Translations under genes and position numbers: made by a program | Part shown: positions 1 through 5,696 of the stretch, one piece after another | Numbering within the stretch: the first letter of the stretch is position 1 | How the letters are laid out: each line of letters begins with the position of its first letter | The notes under the pieces: generated by a model | What the model was told of the DNA's origin: nothing | Database searches by the model: none | Seen by the model: only the letters and a program-made list of their open reading frames with translations | Assembly: GCA_016210825.1 (NCBI GenBank) | Contig: JACQTM010000246.1 | Span: forward strand, 1-9,953 | Direction: 5' to 3' | Origin: Hyphomicrobiales bacterium | Lineage (GTDB): Bacteria > Pseudomonadota > Alphaproteobacteria > Rhizobiales > Xanthobacteraceae | Length of the DNA stretch: 9,953 nt

Positions 1-529
1 GTGTCGCCACCTTGTGCTTCGCCGTTAGCTGCAGCGAGTCGATCACCCGCAGCACCTCGTCGAAGTTGCGACCCGTGGTCATCGGGTAGACGAGGACGAG
101 CTTGACCTTCTTGTCCGGGCCGATGACGAACACGTTGCGCACGGTCTGGTTGTCGGCCGGGGTGCGCTTTGTCGGATCGCCGGAGACGCTCGCCGGCAGC
201 ATGCCGTAAAGCTTGGAGACGTTGAAATCGGTGTCGGCGATCATCGGGTAGTTCGGCGCGAAGCCCTGCGTCTCCTTGATGTCGGCCGCCCAGCCGGCAT
301 GGCGGTCGAGCGGATCGACCGAAAGACCGATGATCTTCACGCCACGCTTGTCGAATTGCGGTTTGACCTTGGCCATGTAGCCAAGCTCGGTGGTGCAGAC
401 CGGCGTGAAATCCTTGGGGTGCGAGAACAGCACCACCCACGAATTTCCGATCCAATCGTGAAACTTGATGCGGCCTTCCGTGGTTTCAGCTTCGAAATCT
501 GGGGCCGTGTCGTTGATTGCGAGCGCCAT
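1..529 (-). CDS. 1-Cys peroxiredoxin (Prx6 type), C-terminus cut by window edge
   Basis: Thiol peroxidase that reduces H2O2 and organic or lipid hydroperoxides in the cytoplasm. The visible 176 residues begin MALAINDTAPDF and carry the peroxidatic motif PVCTTE with Cys45. A conserved Arg lies in TVRNVFVIGP, and the stretch YPMTTGRNFDEVLRVIDSLQ is characteristic of the Prx6 subfamily. No second cysteine is seen in the visible part, which fits a 1-Cys mechanism. Family members are about 210-220 residues, so roughly 35-45 are missing beyond base 1. The start is the ATG at 529; a clear GGAGG Shine-Dalgarno lies about 8 bases upstream on the minus strand. The gene is divergent from pccA, with 299 bases between the two starts. 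The family and subfamily call is firm; the regulator (for example OxyR) cannot be read from the sequence. Confidence 0.93.
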   Translation of the reverse strand, partial: MALAINDTAPDFEAETTEGRIKFHDWIGNSWVVLFSHPKDFTPVCTTELGYMAKVKPQFDKRGVKIIGLSVDPLDRHAGWAADIKETQGFAPNYPMIADTDFNVSKLYGMLPASVSGDPTKRTPADNQTVRNVFVIGPDKKVKLVLVYPMTTGRNFDEVLRVIDSLQLTAKHKVAT

Positions 530-828
530 GTCATTATCCTCCTCACGCCGGCTCAAGGCAGACTGTCCCGAAACTGGACTTTGGCAATGCTCAATTGAGT
601 GGGCGTCTTGTTGATGGCCGGGCCGGGCCCAGCATTGAAACGGGAATATAAGAGGGTCTGGCCATATCCGTAAGACGGCAAAACTTCCGAAGTAGGGGCG
701 CGGGCTAGAACAAATGCCGGTTGGACCGGTCGGCGGGCAGAATTCCGTTCCCTTTTACAGCAAACGGCCGATTGACTTTTCCCCACCGGCACCGCAAAGG
801 CAAATTCCTGGTGGGGGTGCCGCGCCGC
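530..828. other. Divergent intergenic region between peroxiredoxin and pccA
   Basis: This 299-base gap should hold the promoters of both flanking genes. I see no small gene in it. The pccA reading frame stays open upstream to 721, but that stretch has no family-like sequence. Visible signals are a perfect 10-base palindrome CTCAATTGAG at 590-599, 61 bases upstream of the peroxiredoxin start; a GACCGGTC palindrome at 724-731; and an isolated TTGACT at 772-777 on the plus strand that could be a -35 box for pccA, although no convincing -10 follows at normal spacing. No promoter can be called with confidence. Confidence 0.5.
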
Positions 829-2835
829 ATGTTCAAGCGTATTTTGATCGCCAATCGCGGCGAAATTGCCTGCCGGATCATCAAAACCGCGAAACGGATG
901 GGCATCGAGACGGTCGCCGTCTATTCCGAGGCTGAACGCAACGCGTTGCACGTAGAGATGGCTGATGCGGCCGTTCTGATCGGTCCGCCACCGGCCGCCG
1001 AAAGCTATCTGATCATTGAGAAGATCGTGGAGGCCTGTAAACGCACGGGCGCGCAGGCGGTGCATCCGGGCTACGGATTCTTGTCCGAGCGCGAGGCTTT
1101 CCCGAAGGCACTCGAGGCGGCGGACATCGGCTTCATCGGGCCGAATCCGAGAGCGATCGCCGCCATGGGCGATAAGATCGAAAGCAAGAAAGCGGCGGCC
1201 GCGGCCAAGGTCTCGACCGTGCCCGGCCACATTGGCGTCATCGAGGACGACAAGCACGCGATGAAAATCGCGGCCGAGATCGGCTTTCCGGTGATGATCA
1301 AGGCGTCTGCTGGCGGCGGCGGTAAGGGCATGCGGATCGCTCATTCCGCTGCCGAGGTGGCGGAAGGTTTTGCCCGCGCGCGCTCGGAAGCGAAATCCTC
1401 ATTTGGCGACGACCGCGTGTTCATCGAAAAATTCATCGTCGATCCCCGCCACGTGGAAATTCAGGTGCTCGGCGACAAGCACGGCAACGTCATCCATCTC
1501 GGCGAGCGCGAATGCTCGATCCAGCGCCGCAACCAGAAAGTGGTCGAGGAGGCCCCGAGCCCGCTGCTCGATGAAGCAATGCGCAAGAAAATGGGCGAGC
1601 AAGCGGTCGCGCTGGCCAAGGCCGTGGGCTACGACAGCGCCGGCACCGTGGAGTTCGTCGCCGGCCAGGACAGAAGTTTCTATTTTCTCGAAATGAACAC
1701 ACGGCTGCAAGTCGAGCATCCGGTAACCGAGCTCGTCACCGGTATCGATCTCGTCGAGCAAATGATCCGGGTCGCCGCGGGTGAAAAACTCAGCCTCAAG
1801 CAAAACGACGTAAAACTCGCCGGCTGGGCGATCGAATGCCGCGTCTATGCGGAAGACCCCTATCGCAATTTCCTGCCGTCCACGGGGCGGCTAACCATGT
1901 ACCGGCCGCCGGCTTCCGGAACGCGTGACGGAGTGGCGTTGCGCATCGACACCGGCGTCGAGGAAGGTTCGGAGATTTCGCTCTACTACGATCCGATGAT
2001 CGCCAAGCTTGTCACGCACGCGCCAACGCGTGACAAGGCGATCGAGGCGCAGGCGGACGCCCTCGATGCTTTCGTTATCCGCGGCATCCGCCATAACATC
2101 CCGTTCCTCGCGGCGTTGATGCAACACCGGCGCTGGTGGGAGGGAAAGCTTTCCACGGGCTTCATCGCCGAGGAATATCCGGACGGTTTCCATGTCCATG
2201 CGCCGCACGGCGAGGGTGCGCATGTGCTCGCCGCGGTCGCGGCGGCTATCGATCATGTCCTCGGCGAGCGCAAGCGCCGCATCTCCGGCCAAACGAATGG
2301 GCGCAAAGTGACGCGCGAGAAGAACCGCGCCGTCTGGCTGGGCGAGGTCGAGCATCGCCTCGATGTGACCGGTAGCAACAGCGCGATCGAGGTTCGTTTC
2401 ATGGGCGGTAAAAAACATCCGCACCGGCTGCAATCGGCTTGGAAGCCGGGCGACCCGCTCTGGTCCGGCACCGTCGATGGCGCGCCCGTCGCCGTGCAGG
2501 TCGCGGCGATTGCCAATGGTTTCGATCTCGCCTGGCGCGGCGTGCAGACGCGGGCCTATGTCTACACCGAGCGCGAGGCCAGTTACGCGCGGCTGATGCC
2601 GGTCAAGCAATCGGCCGACAGTGGCAAGCGGGTGCTTTGCCCGATGCCCGGGCTGGTCGTCTCCATCGCTGTGGCCGAAGGCCAGGAGGTTAAGGCCGGC
2701 GAAACACTTGCGGTGGTCGAGGCGATGAAGATGGAAAACGTGCTGCGCGCGGAGCGCGACGGCGTCATTAAGGCGATCCGCGCCAAGCAGGGCGACAGCC
2801 TCGCCGTGGATGCGGTGATCATGGAATTCGCCTGA
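829..2835 (+). CDS. pccA: Propionyl-CoA carboxylase alpha subunit (biotin carboxylase + biotin carrier)
   Basis: ATP-dependent carboxylation of biotin, which the beta subunit (not in this window) uses to make (S)-methylmalonyl-CoA from propionyl-CoA, feeding the methylmalonyl-CoA route to succinyl-CoA. The protein has 668 residues, the usual size for PccA. In order: biotin carboxylase N-domain (about 1-113); ATP-grasp (about 115-322) with Lys116 and the glycine loop at 162-165; metal and catalytic residues Glu275, Glu288, Asn290, Arg292 and Glu296; carboxylase C-domain with Arg338; PCC BT linker domain (about 465-590); and the biotinyl domain with AMKME, Lys634 being biotinylated 34 residues from the C-terminus. 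Several positions coincide with E. coli AccC numbering. I chose ATG 829 because MFKRILIANRGEIA is the canonical N-terminus, with a GGTGGGGGT stretch upstream; in-frame GTGs at 811 and 817 are alternatives. Acetyl-CoA or methylcrotonyl-CoA carboxylase is less likely given the BT region and overall similarity. Confidence 0.94.
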   Translation: MFKRILIANRGEIACRIIKTAKRMGIETVAVYSEAERNALHVEMADAAVLIGPPPAAESYLIIEKIVEACKRTGAQAVHPGYGFLSEREAFPKALEAADIGFIGPNPRAIAAMGDKIESKKAAAAAKVSTVPGHIGVIEDDKHAMKIAAEIGFPVMIKASAGGGGKGMRIAHSAAEVAEGFARARSEAKSSFGDDRVFIEKFIVDPRHVEIQVLGDKHGNVIHLGERECSIQRRNQKVVEEAPSPLLDEAMRKKMGEQAVALAKAVGYDSAGTVEFVAGQDRSFYFLEMNTRLQVEHPVTELVTGIDLVEQMIRVAAGEKLSLKQNDVKLAGWAIECRVYAEDPYRNFLPSTGRLTMYRPPASGTRDGVALRIDTGVEEGSEISLYYDPMIAKLVTHAPTRDKAIEAQADALDAFVIRGIRHNIPFLAALMQHRRWWEGKLSTGFIAEEYPDGFHVHAPHGEGAHVLAAVAAAIDHVLGERKRRISGQTNGRKVTREKNRAVWLGEVEHRLDVTGSNSAIEVRFMGGKKHPHRLQSAWKPGDPLWSGTVDGAPVAVQVAAIANGFDLAWRGVQTRAYVYTEREASYARLMPVKQSADSGKRVLCPMPGLVVSIAVAEGQEVKAGETLAVVEAMKMENVLRAERDGVIKAIRAKQGDSLAVDAVIMEFA

Positions 2836-2849
2836 GCGCGATTTTGCAG

Positions 2850-3482
2850 CTAGCGCGGTGCGTCAGGATCGATGCCGGCCCAACCAAACACTTCCGCCAT
2901 CAACGCTGCCACCGTTTCTGGCCTGTCGTCGCCGGCAAGCTCGGTGTTTGGCGCATAGACCTTCAAGGAGAGCATGTAGGACAGAACCCGGTAGGATTTG
3001 CGGAACGGCTTGAGGTCCTCGAACGTGACCGGAACGCTAATGCCGGGGATCGCGGTGGTCAGTTCGTCGCGCAAGTAAAGGCAGTCGAAAAACGAGATAC
3101 CCCAGCGACCGTCGCGTTTCTCGGTGCGGAACAGGAACCGTGCATGACTTGAGAGCTGAACTTCGATTTCGCTGATCACCTCCGGGATGTCGATGATCGC
3201 AGACAGCGACGCGACGGCGCGGTGGCCGGCGAGTCGCACACCGATCGGCCCGAGCCGGTGCTTCGCCATCATGCCGCGGCGGGCCATGTCGATCGATCCC
3301 TCGACGAATTTAGGGCCGGTGCCGTTGAACCACGACAGCTTCACCCGCGAGTCCGGATGAAAACACGATGCCATCCGTTGCCATCGTCCGAGATCGCGGC
3401 ACTCGCGTTCGGTGAGGATCAATTGGGTGATTTCAGACATATCGGCCGCGTCAAGCACGGCTTGGGGGATGGGATCGGTCAT
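2850..3482 (-). CDS. SnoaL-like / NTF2-fold family protein, function unknown
   Basis: A 210-residue protein starting MTDPIPQAVLDAADM. Residues about 12-140 look like a SnoaL-like (NTF2 superfamily) cone-shaped domain: an N-terminal helix with ITQLILTERECRDLGRWQRMA, then WFNGTG and a run of beta strands ending in GRWGISFFDCLYLRDEL. The C-terminal 70 residues (SYRVLSYMLSLKVY, GDDRPE, GWAGID) resemble a tail I associate with such proteins in proteobacteria. The fold occurs in polyketide cyclases, ketosteroid isomerases, dehydratases and non-catalytic binding proteins, so no reaction can be assigned. There is no signal peptide or membrane segment, so it is probably cytoplasmic. It converges on pccA with 14 bases between stops and no clear terminator hairpin. 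The ribosome binding site before ATG 3482 is weak (AGAGAA); Met15 is a possible alternative start. Confidence 0.8.
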   Translation of the reverse strand: MTDPIPQAVLDAADMSEITQLILTERECRDLGRWQRMASCFHPDSRVKLSWFNGTGPKFVEGSIDMARRGMMAKHRLGPIGVRLAGHRAVASLSAIIDIPEVISEIEVQLSSHARFLFRTEKRDGRWGISFFDCLYLRDELTTAIPGISVPVTFEDLKPFRKSYRVLSYMLSLKVYAPNTELAGDDRPETVAALMAEVFGWAGIDPDAPR

Positions 3483-3527
3483 CGGCGTTCTCTGATGGCG
3501 GCGGCGGGACGCGAGCCGGTGCGACGA

Positions 3528-3547
3528 GTGTATGAAAGTGTATGAAA
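3528..3547. repeat. Perfect tandem 10-base repeat, GTGTATGAAA x2
   Basis: Two adjacent identical copies (3528-3537 and 3538-3547) lie in the 199-base gap between the divergent SnoaL-like and gamma-glutamylcyclotransferase-like genes. They sit beside the minus-strand TATAAT, around the predicted transcription start. A 10-base period puts both copies on the same face of the helix, as expected for paired regulator sites, though replication slippage is an equally simple origin. The repeat itself is directly visible; any regulatory role is inference. Confidence 0.85.
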
Positions 3548-3550
3548 ATG

Positions 3551-3556
3551 ATTATA
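3551..3556 (-). promoter_or_regulatory. Candidate -10 box for the SnoaL-like gene
   Basis: Read on the minus strand, this is a perfect TATAAT inside an AT-rich patch (AATTTATAAT) that stands out from its GC-rich surroundings. It would start transcription near 3544 and give a leader of about 60 bases before the ATG at 3482. No good -35 hexamer is found 16-18 bases upstream (GCGTTT or GGCGTT only), so it may need an activator or may be chance. On the plus strand the same patch reads TATAAA. Confidence 0.3.
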
Positions 3557-3681
3557 AATTCGGAACACGGCAAAACGCCACGGCGGCTTGGGACATCTCG
3601 CCCAATTGTGACACCGGTAGTCCTGTCCGGCTTTTCCCCCAACGAGATGCACGGCGTCTTGCATTCCTGTTTAATGGCGGC

Positions 3682-4143
3682 ATGCTCTATTTCGCCTATG
3701 GCGCCAACATGGATCGCGAAGGCATGGCGCGGCGATGTCCCGGCGCGGTTGCACAGGGGCTGGCGGCGCTCGAGGGCTATCGAATTTTCATCACGCGCGA
3801 TGGCTATGCTTCCGTTACGCGCGCGGCGGGGGCGTGCGTGCACGGCGTGGTGTGGCGGATCACGCCGCGCGATCTCGCCGCGCTCAACGCCTTCGAGAGC
3901 CTCGAGAGCGGGCTTTATCGCCGCGTCATGCTCCCGGTACGCGTTGGCGAAGGGCGGGCGAATGCGCTGGTTTATGTCGGGCGAAGTAGCGGGGAGGGTA
4001 GGCCGCGCCCGGGCTATATTGAACTTGTCGTCGCCGCCGCGCGCGATTGGGATCTGCCGCTCGGCTATATAGAGAGCGTCGCGCGGCTCGCGCCCGGCGG
4101 ATTTCGCGGGGCACGGGCGGTGGAGACCCGGGATATCGGATGA
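3682..4143 (+). CDS. Gamma-glutamylcyclotransferase-like (GGCT/AIG2-like) protein
   Basis: A 153-residue cytoplasmic protein of the GGCT-like fold, whose members release 5-oxoproline from gamma-glutamyl compounds or act on gamma-glutamyl amines. The N-terminus MLYFAYGANM carries the family's YG(S/A)NM substrate-binding loop (residues 6-10). The segment ALNAFESLESGLYRR (67-81) matches the region bearing the catalytic glutamate; Glu72 is the best candidate, Glu75 the alternative. YASVTR (42-47) and VHGVVWRI (53-60) are the usual next strands. I chose ATG 3682 because the fold begins right there; the frame stays open upstream to 3532, but that part overlaps the neighbour's promoter region and has no family match. 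The stop overlaps the acyP start by ATGA (4140-4143), so the two are translationally coupled. The actual substrate is not evident. Confidence 0.85.
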   Translation: MLYFAYGANMDREGMARRCPGAVAQGLAALEGYRIFITRDGYASVTRAAGACVHGVVWRITPRDLAALNAFESLESGLYRRVMLPVRVGEGRANALVYVGRSSGEGRPRPGYIELVVAAARDWDLPLGYIESVARLAPGGFRGARAVETRDIG

Positions 4144-4448
4144 GCGAGGTTTTGCGCAGCGTCCGCCGTGTCGTGGTGCGCGGGCGGGTTCAGGGCGTCG
4201 GCTACCGCGCCTGGGCGGAATACGCCGCGACCAAGCGCGGCCTTGAAGGCTGGGTGCGCAATTGCCGGGACGGCACGGTGGAGGCGGTGTTCGCCGGCCC
4301 TGCTCAGGTGGTCGGCGAAATGGTCGAGATTTGCCGGCAGGGGCCGCCCGGTGCCTGGGTCGACAAGCTCGAGCATCTGGAAACCGACCCGAACGATCTG
4401 GCGCGGCGTCAGCCGGGTGAGAAATTTTCCGTACTGCCGACGGAGTGA
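4140..4448 (+). CDS. acyP: Acylphosphatase
   Basis: Hydrolyses acyl phosphates (such as acetyl phosphate, carbamoyl phosphate and 1,3-bisphosphoglycerate) to carboxylate and phosphate. The 102-residue protein has the whole signature: GRVQGVGYR at 15-23 with the phosphate-binding Arg23, and GWVRN at 37-41 with catalytic Asn41, the same numbering as the muscle enzyme. GTVEAVFAG and the alpha/beta ferredoxin-like order follow. Length is normal for the family (about 90-100). Translation should be coupled to the preceding GGCT-like gene, since ATG and TGA overlap by two bases. The gene converges on lipB with only 18 bases between stops and no recognisable hairpin there, so the transcripts probably overlap at their 3' ends. 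The call is firm on the catalytic residues. Confidence 0.95.
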   Translation: MSEVLRSVRRVVVRGRVQGVGYRAWAEYAATKRGLEGWVRNCRDGTVEAVFAGPAQVVGEMVEICRQGPPGAWVDKLEHLETDPNDLARRQPGEKFSVLPTE

Positions 4449-4466
4449 TTGCACACAGTTATTCGT

Positions 4467-5165
4467 TCACGCCGGTCCGAACAATTCCTCGAATTCTTTG
4501 CGCAGCGCCATATCCACCTCGGCCATCGTTACCGGCAAGCCGAGATCGACGAGGCTGGTAACGCCATAACGCGCCTCGTTCACGCCGCAGGGCACGATGC
4601 CGGAAAAATGCGACAAGTCGGGATCAACGTTGAGCGCGATGCCGTGCAGCGACACCCAGCGCTTCACACGAATGCCGATGGCGGCGATCTTGTCCTCAAA
4701 GCCTTCGCCCTTTTCCGGCCGGCGCACCCAAACGCCGATGCGGTTTTCGCGCCGCTCGCCGCGCACATTGAATCGCGCGAGCGTGCGGATGATCCATTCC
4801 TCCAGCGTCGCCACATACGCGCGAAGGTCGGGCCGCCGGCGTTTGAGGTCGAGCATGAGATAGGCCACGCGCTGGCCCGGGCCGTGATAGGTGAATTGCC
4901 CGCCGCGGCCGACGTGATGGACGGGGAACCGCGCCTCGATCAATTCGCTCGCCTTGGCGCTGGTGCCTGCCGTGTAGAGCGGGGGATGTTCGAGCAGCCA
5001 AACGAGCTCGGATTCGCCGTGATCGGAAATCTGCGCCGCCCGCGTTTCCATTTCGGACAAAGCCGCCGCGTATGGAACGAGCCCATCGCTCACGCGCCAT
5101 TCGAGAGGCGCCGTGGCTGGGCCGGCGAAAAGGCCAAAATCGAGATCGCTGCGCACGTTAACCAC
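4467..5165 (-). CDS. lipB: Octanoyltransferase (lipoyl(octanoyl) transferase)
   Basis: Moves the octanoyl group from octanoyl-ACP to lipoyl-domain lysines of the 2-oxoacid dehydrogenases and the glycine cleavage H protein; LipA then inserts sulfur. The 232-residue protein shows LLEHPPLYTAGT (57-68), the substrate-tunnel motif RGGQFTYHGPGQ (87-98), catalytic Lys159 in DKIAAIGIR, and catalytic Cys193 in IVPCG. The Lys-Cys distance of 34 equals that of E. coli LipB (135/169). I chose GTG 5165, giving MVNVRSDLD, because relatives begin MVN; the frame extends to 5291, but that part runs through the fliN-like gene on the other strand. GTG 5156 is an alternative. The ribosome binding site is weak (GGTGAACGG). 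Divergent from the fliN-like gene, with 62 bases between starts. Confidence 0.95.
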   Translation of the reverse strand: MVNVRSDLDFGLFAGPATAPLEWRVSDGLVPYAAALSEMETRAAQISDHGESELVWLLEHPPLYTAGTSAKASELIEARFPVHHVGRGGQFTYHGPGQRVAYLMLDLKRRRPDLRAYVATLEEWIIRTLARFNVRGERRENRIGVWVRRPEKGEGFEDKIAAIGIRVKRWVSLHGIALNVDPDLSHFSGIVPCGVNEARYGVTSLVDLGLPVTMAEVDMALRKEFEELFGPA

Positions 5166-5227
5166 CCGTTCACCATACCATGATGACTTAAGGGTCCCCG
5201 CGTCTATCCCGAAGGGATGTCCGAATC

Positions 5228-5470
5228 GTGCCCAATCTCGACACCGTCTCGCTCGATATCGCCGTGGTCCTCGGGACCACCGCCATGCCAATTCATCAAG
5301 TGCTCCGGCTTGGCCGCGGCGCCATCATCGAGCTCGACGCCTCCGAGGAGGACGATGTGAGGATCCTCGCCAACAACATGCCGGTAGCCAAGGGTACGGT
5401 GATGGTGAGCGGCAACCGCATCGCGGTCGAGGTCAAGGAATTGCTGCCGCGCCCGCCAGACGTGCGCTAG
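5228..5470 (+). CDS. fliN: Short FliN-type flagellar motor switch (SpoA domain) protein
   Basis: An 80-residue protein that is almost entirely one SpoA/FliN C-terminal domain. It shows LDTVSLDIAVVLGTTAMPI (4-22), then HQVLRLGRGAIIELD (23-37), then NNMPVAKGTVMVSGNRIAVEV (49-69), matching the family pattern of L..V.V.LG...l...L.L..G..I.L....V.i..N....A.G...V....av.v. FliN builds the C-ring that sets rotor direction. The N-terminal extension of longer FliNs is absent. The start is GTG 5228 with GAAGGG about 11 bases upstream; the next in-frame ATG (5284) would delete the first strand. No other flagellar gene is in the window, so a true rotor role is inferred from the fold. It could be an extra FliN paralogue or serve another secretion or switch complex. 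Confidence 0.78.
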   Translation: MPNLDTVSLDIAVVLGTTAMPIHQVLRLGRGAIIELDASEEDDVRILANNMPVAKGTVMVSGNRIAVEVKELLPRPPDVR

Positions 5471-5532
5471 GACTTTGGCCGTCGCGGCGGCCTTGTCCCA
5501 GAATATCCCATTTGTTACATCCTCGCGGTCTT

Positions 5533-5557
5533 GACGCCGGACGGACGGGCCGGCGTC
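5533..5557 (+). other. GC-rich stem-loop between the fliN-like gene and tRNA-Leu
   Basis: GACGCCGG (5533-5540) and CCGGCGTC (5550-5557) form a perfect 8-base-pair stem with a 9-base loop. It lies 62 bases after the fliN-like stop and ends 11 bases before the tRNA. No T-run follows, so it is not a standard intrinsic terminator; it may block read-through less strongly or act in tRNA 5' leader processing. A weak promoter-like pair further upstream (TTGTCC 5493-5498, TACATC 5516-5521, spacing 17) could start the tRNA transcript ahead of this stem. Confidence 0.45.
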
Positions 5558-5568
5558 CACCCCACAAT

Positions 5569-5653
5569 GCGGCCGTGGCGGAATTGGTAGACGCACTAGC
5601 TTGAGGTGCTAGCGGGGCAACCCGTGGAGGTTCGAGTCCTCTCGGCCGCACCA
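5569..5653 (+). tRNA. tRNA-Leu, anticodon GAG, CCA encoded
   Basis: A complete class II tRNA can be folded by eye. The acceptor stem GCGGCCG (5569-5575) pairs with CGGCCGC (5643-5649), followed by discriminator A and an encoded CCA (5651-5653). The D-arm region is TGGCGGAATTGGTAGACGC. The anticodon stem CTAGC/GCTAG encloses the loop TTGAGGT with anticodon GAG at 5603-5605, reading CUC and CUU leucine codons. A long variable arm with GGG-CAA-CCC is typical of Leu. The T stem GGAGG/CCTCT encloses TTCGAGT. The tRNA stands alone; the deacetylase gene on the other strand ends 43 bases downstream. I see no integrase and no duplicated 3' end that would mark it as an occupied attachment site. Confidence 0.97.
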
Positions 5654-5696
5654 GGTTTTCGGAACAATAGGTGCAACGGGCCGTGTCGCGGCACGT

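Noticed and set aside
553..1344. Long minus-strand open frame (263 codons) overlapping the start of pccA and the intergenic gap
   Set aside because: Mostly the antisense shadow of pccA, with no family-like sequence. It would also occupy the promoter region of both neighbours.
1891..2610. Minus-strand open frame (239 codons) opposite the 3' half of pccA
   Set aside because: Shadow frame in GC-rich coding sequence with no independent support.
2836..2849. Possible bidirectional terminator between pccA and the SnoaL-like gene
   Set aside because: Only 14 bases between stops, with no GC-rich hairpin and no T-run on either strand.
3543..3562. Fur-box-like AT-rich sequence (GAAAATGATTATAAATTC)
   Set aside because: Only partial resemblance to the Fur consensus and poor dyad symmetry; nearby genes have no iron link.
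4449..5183. Plus-strand open frame (244 codons) opposite lipB
   Set aside because: Shadow of lipB, which has all catalytic residues; the antisense product shows no fold or motif.
5569..5653. tRNA-Leu as an integration site for a mobile element
   Set aside because: No integrase, no repeated copy of the tRNA 3' end downstream, and the flanking genes are ordinary chromosomal ones.
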